The position numbers and the translations under genes were made by a program. 23,631 nucleotides of DNA from a virus, in the IMG/VR virus record IMGVR_UViG_3300030382_001812, positions 1-23,631 of that record. One strand, 5' to 3'. Every line of letters begins with the position of its first letter. The first letter of the stretch is position 1. Positions 1 to 5,632 of the stretch are shown here, in pieces. The notes below the pieces were generated by a model, which saw only the letters and a program-made list of their open reading frames with translations, ran no database searches and was not told the DNA's origin.

Positions 1-65
1 TTTTTACATTTCTTACAAAGTTTTATTTTAAGAAACCTTTTAACCAAATATCTAATTAACCACAT
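1..65 (-). CDS. Partial small ORF at window edge
   Basis: An ATG at 65-63 opens a reading frame that runs leftward off the window after 21 codons (MWLIRYLVKRFLKIKLCKKC and on). It starts 3 nt after the TAA of the preceding minus-strand gene, the tight spacing seen elsewhere in this operon. The visible part is very basic, with a short hydrophobic start and a CxxC that could begin a zinc knuckle. Too little is present to name a family. Confidence 0.4.
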   Translation of the reverse strand, partial: MWLIRYLVKRFLKIKLCKKCK

Positions 66-68
66 AAT

Positions 69-341
69 TTAAGGTTGTAAAATATGACATTCAATTTCTT
101 TTTCTATCGCTTCATCTCTTGCTTTTTTTACATCTTCATTTATGATATATGTAACGTCAGCGGGTTGTGGTAATACAACTTGTCCATCACCTTCTGTTTC
201 ATAACTAATCATGTGCGTACTTATAATTTTAAAATCATCAGTATCATCTGGTTGCATATAACCATCTCCTGCTTCTCCTTCTTTAAAATTAAAGATTGTA
301 GAAAATAAAAATACATCATGTTCAAATTGAATACTATACAT
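69..341 (-). CDS. Hypothetical 90-aa phage protein
   Basis: I do not recognise this protein. It is acidic in the middle and has no membrane segment or clear motif; the C-terminal third (KKARDEAIEKEIE) is predicted helical. An in-frame ATG at 386 would add 15 residues. I prefer the ATG at 341, because it overlaps the stop of the upstream 52-aa gene by 8 nt and follows an A-rich leader (AATAAGAACG), as other genes here do. It is the third gene of a leftward chain of small overlapping genes (665 to 69), probably accessory early phage genes. Confidence 0.6.
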   Translation of the reverse strand: MYSIQFEHDVFLFSTIFNFKEGEAGDGYMQPDDTDDFKIISTHMISYETEGDGQVVLPQPADVTYIINEDVKKARDEAIEKEIECHILQP

Positions 342-492
342 CGTTCTTATTTTTATTGTTATACATTTCTTTATATATAGAACCAAAACTTTGGAACAAA
401 ATATCTAATTGAGATTTTTCTTTAATTAGACCCTTTTTTTCAAGATGCTTATAGGCATCTGAATATTTTATTATTTTACTTATATGTTTCAT
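334..492 (-). CDS. Hypothetical 52-aa protein
   Basis: A small ORF starting MKHISKIIKYSDAY and ending in TAG. Its ATG overlaps the TGA of the preceding gene as ATGA, and its stop overlaps the ATG of the following gene by 8 nt, so all three are probably translationally coupled. It is lysine-rich and largely helical, without a recognised motif. The two overlaps are the main evidence that it is real. Confidence 0.5.
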   Translation of the reverse strand: MKHISKIIKYSDAYKHLEKKGLIKEKSQLDILFQSFGSIYKEMYNNKNKNDV

Positions 493-665
493 ATTATTTT
501 TCCGTTTTGATATTTTCTACCATATTTATCTCCAACAATACAAGTTTTACCTTTAGTATAATTTATCCATTTTTGTTTTTCAAATTCCTTATTACTAAGT
601 TTTGGTTTTCCAAAATAACCTTCTTCTTCAGCAAGTTTATTTAATGCTTTTTCTAAAAAATTCAT
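489..665 (-). CDS. Hypothetical 58-aa protein
   Basis: The first gene of the leftward small-gene chain. The product starts MNFLEKALNKLAEEEGYFGK, an amphipathic helix, followed by a Lys/Tyr-rich segment with one Cys (GKTCIVGDKYG). No family is recognised. The stop TGA overlaps the next ATG by 4 nt. The AT-rich stretch upstream (666-767) probably holds its promoter, but it contains no exact TAnnTTTG on this strand. Confidence 0.5.
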   Translation of the reverse strand: MNFLEKALNKLAEEEGYFGKPKLSNKEFEKQKWINYTKGKTCIVGDKYGRKYQNGKII

Positions 666-767
666 AATTTATTTACTTTTAAATTGTTTAACATAATATT
701 AAATATAATAAATTTTATTTAAATAAAAAAATATTTATATATATATTTTATATTTATTTTTATACAG

Positions 768-814
768 AAAAAAAGAGGCAAACGTCCTTAGACATTTAAG
801 CCTCTAATTTTTTT
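768..814. terminator. Bidirectional intrinsic terminator
   Basis: A strong hairpin with 6-bp outer stem AGAGGC/GCCTCT (774-779 with 800-805) and 7-bp inner stem AAACGTC/GACATTT (780-786 with 791-797, one G-U pair). The loop is CTTA and there is a 2-nt AA bulge at 798-799. It is flanked by seven A on the left (768-774) and seven T on the right (808-814), so either strand gives a hairpin followed by a U-run. It would end the leftward transcript that begins near 1465. Confidence 0.8.
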
Positions 815-890
815 GGTATGGCCTGTTGTTAAGACACCTGTTCTTAATCGGAATACAATTGTCCAAAATAGCTTCGTTGTTAGGAGATTA

Positions 891-1052
891 TTATATTTTT
901 ATACCCATTAATTTTAATATAATAATTACGCCCCCTAAGTATCCACTGCGGTAAATCACACACTCTGATAAACAATAACTACTTATTTTTTTTTCATTAT
1001 TAATTATTGGTGCAACACTAATTGGCTTTTTTAAAGGGTTACCCCCTACCAT
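891..1052 (-). CDS. Possible 53-aa small ORF
   Basis: A frame from ATG 1052 to TAA TAA, starting MVGGNPLKKPISVAP. It has two cysteines (SYCLSECV) and a hydrophobic C-terminal stretch (GGVIIILKLMGI) that could be a short membrane segment. No Shine-Dalgarno sequence precedes it, unlike the two tiny ORFs upstream. It lies between a candidate promoter near 1470-1500 and the terminator at 768-814. No homolog is recognised, and its reality rests on length and position only. Confidence 0.3.
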   Translation of the reverse strand: MVGGNPLKKPISVAPIINNEKKISSYCLSECVIYRSGYLGGVIIILKLMGIKI

Positions 1053-1080
1053 TTATATTGGTTGTTATCAATTAAAATGG

Positions 1081-1167
1081 TTATACCAAATTCTTAAATT
1101 TCTTTAAATATTTTTTAAATGAGTTAGGGTCGGTCTTAGGTTTTAATCTTGTTATTTTATTTTTCAT
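1081..1167 (-). CDS. Possible 28-aa basic micro-protein with SD
   Basis: An ATG at 1167 is preceded by a perfect AGGAGG (1177-1172) and TTTT, a rare signal in this window. The product starts MKNKITRLKPKTDPNSFKKY and continues with LKKFKNLV: very basic and helical, 28 residues, ending in TAA. The upstream frame that crosses an amber codon ends in a TGA overlapping this ATG. No family is recognised. Confidence 0.35.
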   Translation of the reverse strand: MKNKITRLKPKTDPNSFKKYLKKFKNLV

Positions 1168-1321
1168 AAAACCTCCTGGTTATAACACAACCAGTTCTAT
1201 TTTTCCTCCATTAAAGTGCCCGTTTCACTCCCAAAGTCATACCTCATTATTTAGTTGAGTTCCTTATCCAAATTAAATTAGTTTCCTAAAATTTTAATTC
1301 TGCAGGAACACCTTTCAAAAT
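1164..1321 (-). other. Frames broken by TAG codons between two SD-led micro-ORFs
   Basis: The frame of the 38-aa ORF (1438-1322) continues past its TAG through LKGVPAELKF, a second TAG at 1288-1286 and ETNLIWIRNSTK to TAA at 1249-1247. That TAA overlaps an ATG at 1247. The ATG frame (MRYDFGSETGTLMEEK) meets TAG at 1199-1197 and, if read through, ends at a TGA overlapping the ATG at 1167. A GGAGG also lies at 1209-1205. The stretch may be remains of decayed genes, untranslated leader, or amber-interrupted genes. I cannot decide from sequence alone. Confidence 0.25.
1172..1194 (-). promoter_or_regulatory. Hairpin touching a perfect Shine-Dalgarno
   Basis: Stem CTGGTT/AACCAG (1194-1189 with 1181-1176 in transcript order) with a 7-nt loop. 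The last two bases of the right arm are the first two of AGGAGG (1177-1172), which lies 4 nt before the ATG at 1167. The geometry would let stem stability affect access to the ribosome binding site. Confidence 0.45.
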
Positions 1322-1438
1322 CTAGCGTACTCTTTCAACGCATTGGAATTTATTTATCTTAAAATCTTGCGATTCTAAAACTCTGTCCTCATTTAAAAAA
1401 TAAATTTCTTTATTTTTCTTTAGAAATTTCTTATCCAC
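1322..1438 (-). CDS. Possible 38-aa ORF with SD and GTG start
   Basis: A GTG at 1438 follows a perfect AGGAGG (1452-1447) with an 8-nt spacer, close to the textbook optimum and unlike most genes here. The product starts MDKKFLKKNKEIYFLNED and ends near CVERVR with TAG at 1324-1322. It is charged and basic, and I recognise no family. It would be the first cistron of a leftward transcript from the promoter near 1470-1500. The frame continues sensibly past the TAG, so it may be the start of a broken longer gene. Confidence 0.35.
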   Translation of the reverse strand: MDKKFLKKNKEIYFLNEDRVLESQDFKINKFQCVERVR

Positions 1439-1468
1439 TTTTTCAACCTCCTCTTTCTAATTATAATA

Positions 1469-1499
1469 TAAAGATATATAAAAAATTTTATATTACCAA
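1469..1499 (-). promoter_or_regulatory. Candidate Bacteroidetes promoter
   Basis: On the minus strand TTG (1499-1497), a 20-nt spacer, then TATCTTTA (1476-1469) fits TTG-N(~20)-TAnnTTTG except for the last base. The AGGAGG-led ORF at 1438 starts about 30 nt downstream. The region is AT-rich, so a chance match is possible. Confidence 0.45.
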
Positions 1500-1522
1500 A
1501 TAAAATTATATTTATTTTATAT

Positions 1523-1873
1523 TTATTTTGGATTGATGATTTTATTATCAATTAACATTTCCATGATTTCGTAAAAATCATTCTTTTTCATAATAACGTA
1601 TTCATCGTTATTTGACCTTTTATGAAATATTAATTTATATTGAGGCATATTAGGACGCATCTGGTCTATTATCTTATGATAGCTAGGATTGTTTTGTGTT
1701 GATTTACATTGTATCGCAAAAGGGTCAGTACATACTAAGTCTATTTTTGCATCGTCTATCATCTTAGAAGCATAACGTGAAGTTTGACAATACTTCCAAC
1801 CGTATTGTCTAAATTCCAATCGTATTTTTCTCTCGTAATCGTGTCCCTTTCTCCTTGATTTTTGTCCCGACAT
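1523..1873 (-). CDS. Holliday-junction-resolvase-like PD-(D/E)XK nuclease
   Basis: A 116-aa protein with the layout of archaeal/phage Hjc-type resolvases: a basic N-terminus, an early acidic residue in HDYERKIRLEF (Glu14), then KIDLVCTDPFAIQCKS, where Asp45 and the Q-x-K triplet (55-57) match the D...(E/Q)xK core. Length fits the family (about 110-140 aa). It would cleave branched recombination or replication intermediates before packaging, consistent with the recombination genes upstream. The start ATG at 1873 lies inside an overlapping 45-codon ORF. A different small PD-(D/E)XK nuclease (VRR-NUC or restriction-like) is the alternative. Nuclease fold is likely; the exact substrate is inferred. 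Confidence 0.7.
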   Translation of the reverse strand: MSGQKSRRKGHDYERKIRLEFRQYGWKYCQTSRYASKMIDDAKIDLVCTDPFAIQCKSTQNNPSYHKIIDQMRPNMPQYKLIFHKRSNNDEYVIMKKNDFYEIMEMLIDNKIINPK

Positions 1874-1946
1874 TTAGCAATAATACTAAAACACCTAAGA
1901 ATAAAGCAACTATGTTTAAAGTTTTTTTATATTTTATTAATTTCAT
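1809..1946 (-). CDS. Possible small single-span membrane protein
   Basis: A 45-codon ORF (MKLIKYKKTLN..., TAG stop) with a basic start, a hydrophobic segment IVALFLGVLVLLL at about residues 12-24, and a basic tail. This is the profile of a one-span inner membrane protein with both ends charged. The last 65 nt overlap the start of the resolvase-like gene in another frame, so the two may be coupled. It follows the hairpin at 1981-2045. The function is unknown. Its reality is moderately likely, because the stretch is otherwise empty and the membrane segment is well formed. Confidence 0.4.
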   Translation of the reverse strand: MKLIKYKKTLNIVALFLGVLVLLLNVGTKIKEKGTRLREKNTIGI

Positions 1947-1980
1947 TTATATAGTATAATAAAATTTTAATAAACTTTTT

Positions 1981-2045
1981 TAAAAAAAAGAAGAACACAC
2001 CGCATTGCTCATCGCATGCCCTAAGTTAGGGTGTGTCTCCTTTTT
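1981..2045. terminator. Branched hairpin between poly-A and poly-T, likely terminator
   Basis: Outer stem ACACACC/GGTGTGT (1995-2001 with 2030-2036). Inside it is a stem GCAT(T)GC/GCATGC (2002-2008 with 2014-2019) and a weak CCT/AGG pair. Eight A precede it (1982-1989) and TTTTT follows (2041-2045), so both strands show a hairpin and a U-run. On the minus strand it would close the long recombination operon (5615 to 2124). Confidence 0.6.
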
Positions 2046-2123
2046 AAATTTCCTTTTCATTTATTAAATCTTATTTGTGTCATGATTTTTGCTTACTAAA
2101 AATATAATCTTTTTTTGGTTTCA

Positions 2124-2372
2124 TTAATAAACTTTTTTAAGAACATCATATTTAACTGGGTCAAGTTCTTTTATCTTTTTTAAAAGCACCAACTGTTCTT
2201 TTAATGTTTGTTTCCTTTCTTTCTCTGTCGTATCTATTCCAGTATTACATTCAAGAACCGCCATCTGATGCATCAAATTATCTATTTGCGATTTGATTCT
2301 TTTATTAGTTACATAGGTACCTAATAATTCTTTTTTTTCTAAGCGGTTTAAATCATCAATTATTGGTGTCAT
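2124..2372 (-). CDS. Hypothetical 82-aa helical protein
   Basis: An almost entirely helical, charged protein with heptad-like hydrophobics (LNRLEKKELL, LKEQLVLLKKIKEL), suggesting a coiled coil or small helical bundle. It has one Cys and no catalytic motif. Its ATG lies 17 nt inside the end of the upstream nuclease-like gene, so translation is probably coupled. It might be an accessory subunit of the neighbouring methyltransferase/nuclease pair, but this rests on position only. Confidence 0.6.
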   Translation of the reverse strand: MTPIIDDLNRLEKKELLGTYVTNKRIKSQIDNLMHQMAVLECNTGIDTTEKERKQTLKEQLVLLKKIKELDPVKYDVLKKVY

Positions 2373-2901
2373 AATATGTATAAATTAAACCTTTATATTT
2401 TTTATCTAATTTTTTTATTAAATGAAACGGTATAGCAAAAAAATTTGCTTTAGCTGGTGGGAAATTTTGTTGTAAATATTGATTTAAATTTTCTTGCGAT
2501 AGGTTGTTTAAAGCTATTTTTAATAAAACATTGTTAATTATAAAAAATTGACTATAACCATTTTCTTCTTTATTTACATAACCAAAAAAATAAAATTGAG
2601 CTATTATTTTAAACCATTCACCAGTATCGTTTGTTTTAGGGTCATTAAAATATTCTAATGTTATTTGTTGAAAGCTCTTTTTTTTATCTCTTAAAGATTT
2701 TTCTTGAAAAGAAATTTTTGAACCATTTTCAAAAACTATAATAGTATCAATTCCTAAATCTTTATCTAAAATATCAAAAGTTTTATTTTCATTATTTCTG
2801 TCAGACCTATAAATAGATTTTATGTTATTAAAATTATTTTCATATATTTCATTAATATATGGGTGCATATTTTCTTCAAAGTCTTTATCTGCCCAACTCA
2901 T
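2356..2901 (-). CDS. Putative PD-(D/E)XK nuclease beside methyltransferase
   Basis: A 181-aa protein. The key stretch is DLGIDTIIV... followed by KISFQEKSLR: Asp52 then Q-E-K (66-68) with spacing typical of PD-(D/E)XK cores. A downstream TLEYF with Glu83 and a GEWF segment resemble the strand and helix that follow in this fold. The N-terminus (FEENMHPYINEIY) is helical. The start overlaps the methyltransferase stop as ATGA, the arrangement of restriction-modification pairs. It could be a restriction-type endonuclease, a repair nuclease, or a host-DNA-degrading enzyme. I recognise the motif, not a named family. Confidence 0.5.
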   Translation of the reverse strand: MSWADKDFEENMHPYINEIYENNFNNIKSIYRSDRNNENKTFDILDKDLGIDTIIVFENGSKISFQEKSLRDKKKSFQQITLEYFNDPKTNDTGEWFKIIAQFYFFGYVNKEENGYSQFFIINNVLLKIALNNLSQENLNQYLQQNFPPAKANFFAIPFHLIKKLDKKYKGLIYTYYDTNN

Positions 2902-4109
2902 AATCTACCTTTAATTATTTTAATATTTTCAATATCTTTTTCTATTAAAATGCAATTTCTGTTTAATTCTTTACATATTATACCAGTAGTGCCGCTACCA
3001 GCAAAACAATCTAAAACTGTATCATTTTCTTTTGACCCAGTTTTTATAATTCTTCTATATAACTCTAATGGTTTTTGTGCAGAATGATACTTACCTTCTT
3101 TGAAATTTGATTGAGGTGTTGCAATGTCCCACACGTCTGTTTGAATCTCACCAAATGTATCATCTGTAAAATTTAATTTTTTTGAATCTTTACCATAAAG
3201 ATAAATAATTGGCTCATAAGTCAACCTATATCTTTCTTGTGAAAATAATTTGTTATTATTTTTTTTTACCCATATTATTTCATTTCCATAATTGAAGTCC
3301 AAATAATTTAATCTTGATAAAATTTTATATAAATAATATTTATAGTCAGGTGAAAAACTTATATATATTCTACCAGTTGTTTTTAATTTCGGCTTTACAA
3401 GTTTTAGCCATTTTTCTGTAAAAGACAAAAAATCATCTAAACTATTAAATGTATCCCAATCATTATCTAATACAAAATAAGGTGGGTCTGTATTTAATAA
3501 GTCTATGCTGTTGTCTTTTATTTGATTTATCATATTAAAAAAATCACCTTCTAATAGTTTTATATTAGATTCTTTAAATTCTTTAGATTTCTCTTTTGTT
3601 TTTATAATATTTTCTTCTCTTTCATATTGTTTTGCAACCTTCAACATTCTACTTGTGGTTAATTCAATACGTTTATTCGTTTCTTCTGTTGCTGTTTTTA
3701 TTTCTTTTTCAAATGTTTCTTCAGGTAACGATGCAATTTTTTGAAATGTAGAACTTTCGTTTCTTGTTATCCCAAAATCAGAAAGTCTCGAAGTAATATC
3801 ATGTGACTTCGAGTAATTGTTTAAATTTTGATGTTTTGTTTTTGATATATTACTATCTATTAATAAACCACCTAATTTTCTTTGTGTATTAAGTTTTTGT
3901 TCTGCAATAATGTTTTGCAATTTAGCATCTTTCTTTTCTGCTTTTGCCCAAGTTTCTATTGCTTTTAATTTATTCAAATAATTAACACCAGTTTCAATGT
4001 CTTTAATCTGCATTAATTCATTTTTCATATTATCCCTTAATGCTATTCTAAAAACATTTTTTTCTTCTTCATTTAAATTTTTGTACTCTCTTAATTGTAT
4101 TCCATCCAT
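2898..4109 (-). CDS. DNA methyltransferase (N6-adenine or N4-cytosine)
   Basis: A 403-aa protein. The C-terminal half is an amino-methyltransferase with motif IV DPPY (208-211), HSAQKP (342-347) and the AdoMet-binding motif FAGSGTTG (369-376). Having the catalytic motif before the AdoMet motif is the beta-class order. The N-terminal ~180 residues are helical and charged (AIETWAKAEKKD, QRKLGG), an extension seen on phage methylases, perhaps derived from a ParB-like partner. Phage methyltransferases usually protect the genome from host restriction. The gene starts 3 nt after the exonuclease stop and overlaps the next, nuclease-like gene by 4 nt. Target sequence cannot be read from the protein. 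Confidence 0.9.
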   Translation of the reverse strand: MDGIQLREYKNLNEEEKNVFRIALRDNMKNELMQIKDIETGVNYLNKLKAIETWAKAEKKDAKLQNIIAEQKLNTQRKLGGLLIDSNISKTKHQNLNNYSKSHDITSRLSDFGITRNESSTFQKIASLPEETFEKEIKTATEETNKRIELTTSRMLKVAKQYEREENIIKTKEKSKEFKESNIKLLEGDFFNMINQIKDNSIDLLNTDPPYFVLDNDWDTFNSLDDFLSFTEKWLKLVKPKLKTTGRIYISFSPDYKYYLYKILSRLNYLDFNYGNEIIWVKKNNNKLFSQERYRLTYEPIIYLYGKDSKKLNFTDDTFGEIQTDVWDIATPQSNFKEGKYHSAQKPLELYRRIIKTGSKENDTVLDCFAGSGTTGIICKELNRNCILIEKDIENIKIIKGRL

Positions 4110-4112
4110 AAT

Positions 4113-4871
4113 TTATAATATTAAACTTCCATCGTTATTAATATCATCCCAACTATAACTTGAAATAATATTTTTATCTATATAATCTTTCCATTTATTA
4201 AAAGCTAAACGCCATGCTTCTTTGCCATGTTCAATCATATCTTCGGACATAGTATATACCGCTATATTAAATGGATATTTATTTTCTATTGCTATAAATC
4301 GGAACGTTCTAGGGTCATATCCTAAGCCTTCACAATAAAATGTAGCTTGTAGATGATAGGCATATCTATAGACAGCACTTCTAAACGCTTTAGGTGATGC
4401 GTCTTGACAAGTTTTAATATCAATGATATATTCATTCAATTTTATTCCGTCCGCCCTTATACGGACAGGAATAGAATTTATTTCTCCATAATAACTAACT
4501 TCTCTTTCGTTTAAAGAACTAAGAAGTTTTAATGCTAAATTATGTTTCCTATAATTAGTAAGTATTTTTCTTATGTTTTCGTTTTCATCTTGTGAAATAA
4601 CAATTTTATCTTTATTTTCTTTTAATATTAAATCCCTTTCTTCTTTGCCAGCTTTTGTTCTTAGATTGAGTTCGGGTAAGGTTACTATTTTATTTGTATT
4701 ATCTTCTAATAAAACTTCATGTACTGCAGAACCAAAATTCATTGCAGGAGAAAATTTAAACTTTTGATTTAAGAAATGATATACTGATTGTAGGTGTATA
4801 GTTTTTAATCCACTAGCGGAAATGCTTTTATGTGCGTGATATTCTTCGTTGCTATCCTTTATTTTTTTCAT
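4113..4871 (-). CDS. RecE/exonuclease VIII-like PD-(D/E)XK exonuclease
   Basis: A 252-aa protein of the DUF3799/RecE-like group. It has the N-terminal ISASGLKTI, the GSAVHEVLLE helix (47-56), RIRADG with Asp141, IIDIKT with Asp151 and Lys153, then YHLQATFY (172-179), the Gln/Tyr helix of this family. The predicted role is 5'-3' resection of double-stranded ends for single-strand annealing. The SSB-like gene lies immediately upstream in the same operon, which fits a phage recombination module, although no Beta/RecT-type annealase is visible. A terminator-like hairpin and U-run end just before the start codon. Confidence 0.85.
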   Translation of the reverse strand: MKKIKDSNEEYHAHKSISASGLKTIHLQSVYHFLNQKFKFSPAMNFGSAVHEVLLEDNTNKIVTLPELNLRTKAGKEERDLILKENKDKIVISQDENENIRKILTNYRKHNLALKLLSSLNEREVSYYGEINSIPVRIRADGIKLNEYIIDIKTCQDASPKAFRSAVYRYAYHLQATFYCEGLGYDPRTFRFIAIENKYPFNIAVYTMSEDMIEHGKEAWRLAFNKWKDYIDKNIISSYSWDDINNDGSLIL

Positions 4872-4878
4872 ATAAAAA

Positions 4879-4933
4879 AGGGTGCAAAAGTTTATATACT
4901 CCCAAACGAGTCACCTATAAACATCAACACCCT
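4879..4933 (-). promoter_or_regulatory. Two-tier hairpin before the exonuclease gene, attenuator-like
   Basis: Outer pairing of GGGTG/CACCC (4880-4884 with 4928-4932, plus A-T at 4879/4933), inner stem GTTTATA/TATAAAC (4890-4896 with 4916-4922) and a 19-nt loop. In transcript order it is followed directly by CTTTTTTAT and then the ATG at 4871. The hairpin plus U-run could be a partial terminator inside the operon that lowers expression of the exonuclease, methyltransferase and nuclease relative to the SSB-like protein. It could also be a protein-binding site. Confidence 0.5.
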
Positions 4934-4961
4934 ATTTAAGTTAAACAAAACTATAAAAAAT

Positions 4962-5234
4962 TTAAAAAGGTAAATTAACCTTATTATCCTCTTTATTGTT
5001 TACTGATGAATCAGTTTCTTCTTTGTATTGAGCCCATGTTACTACTACATCTTTTCCGTATCTATCTTTTTCACTTTTCTTAGATACATTTAAACGTATG
5101 TATTTGGTTCCTTTAAATTCTTCCACTACTTGTGGATTTTCTTTTACTTTATTTAAATTTAGCGAAATGCTAAAAAATTCACCATGTTTTCCTGTAACGG
5201 TTTTGCCGCTACCTAAATATAATGTGTCTGCCAT
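4962..5234 (-). CDS. SSB-like small single-strand-binding protein
   Basis: A 90-aa beta-rich protein (TLYLGSGKTV..., GEFFSISLNL, KYIRLNVSKK, KDVVVTWAQY) with a flexible acidic tail ending DNKVNLPF. The tail resembles the SSB C-terminal tip (D-D-hydrophobic-P-F), which recruits partner proteins. The next gene is a RecE-like exonuclease, so a DNA-binding role in recombination or replication is plausible. It is shorter than bacterial SSB (about 110 residues for the OB domain alone) and I see no exact OB-fold signature, so this is an inference from tail, size and neighbours. Small related proteins occur in other Bacteroidetes phages. Confidence 0.5.
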   Translation of the reverse strand: MADTLYLGSGKTVTGKHGEFFSISLNLNKVKENPQVVEEFKGTKYIRLNVSKKSEKDRYGKDVVVTWAQYKEETDSSVNNKEDNKVNLPF

Positions 5235-5238
5235 AATT

Positions 5239-5424
5239 CTATTTTAAAAGTTTGTCATTATTATCATTATTATTTTCTCCTGTTGCACACCAGAATCCAA
5301 AATTATATGCTGTTTGAATAATATCATTTTCAGATATATTCGTAACACCATTTAACTTATGAAAATCTATTGCGGCCTTTAAAGAAGATTGTCTAATGAT
5401 TTGTTTTTGTGTACTATCTATCAT
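5239..5424 (-). CDS. Hypothetical 61-aa protein
   Basis: The second gene of the leftward early operon. Its ATG overlaps the TGA of the HTH gene (ATGA) and it ends 4 nt before the SSB-like start. The sequence has a helix-rich core (QIIRQSSLKAAIDFHKL, then DIIQTAYNFGFWCATG) and an Asn/Asp-rich tail. I do not recognise the family. It may be a small regulator given its place behind the HTH gene, but no HTH is clear. Confidence 0.65.
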   Translation of the reverse strand: MIDSTQKQIIRQSSLKAAIDFHKLNGVTNISENDIIQTAYNFGFWCATGENNNDNNDKLLK

Positions 5425-5615
5425 AATTCTATAATTAAAGATTTTAAAAATCCCATACGAACCATCTTTTCTAGTTCATTAGCTTTAAAAGTATCGGGTT
5501 CATTAAATTTATTATGCAAAGTCATAGGAGTAATTCCTATTTTTCTTGCAAGAGTTAATTTAGTCATACCCAATTCCTTTAACCTGTACTCTAATTGTAA
5601 TCGTTTTATTAACAT
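5421..5615 (-). CDS. XRE/Cro-type HTH transcriptional regulator
   Basis: A 64-aa protein that is essentially one helix-turn-helix domain: YRLKELGMTKLTLARKIGI (helices 1-2), TPMTLHNKFNEP (recognition helix), then a fourth and fifth helix. Its size matches Cro-like or minimal XRE regulators; it lacks the dimerisation or cleavage domain of CI-type repressors. It is the first gene of the leftward operon and faces the repeat-rich control region, so it probably binds there and controls one or both divergent promoters. Whether it sets a lysis-lysogeny choice or only switches early to late expression cannot be told. Confidence 0.8.
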   Translation of the reverse strand: MLIKRLQLEYRLKELGMTKLTLARKIGITPMTLHNKFNEPDTFKANELEKMVRMGFLKSLIIEL

Positions 5616-5632
5616 AATAATTAATATTTAGG

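Noticed and set aside
805-1200. Possible tRNA or tmRNA in the structured non-coding stretch
   Set aside because: No T-arm GGTTCGAATCC-like sequence, no paired acceptor ends and no CCA-adjacent discriminator pattern were found on either strand.
1980-2124. A chain of three tiny leftward ORFs (14, 8 and 26 codons) linked by stop-start overlaps
   Set aside because: They are very short, lack SD sites and run through the terminator hairpin. ATGA overlaps arise easily in AT-rich DNA.
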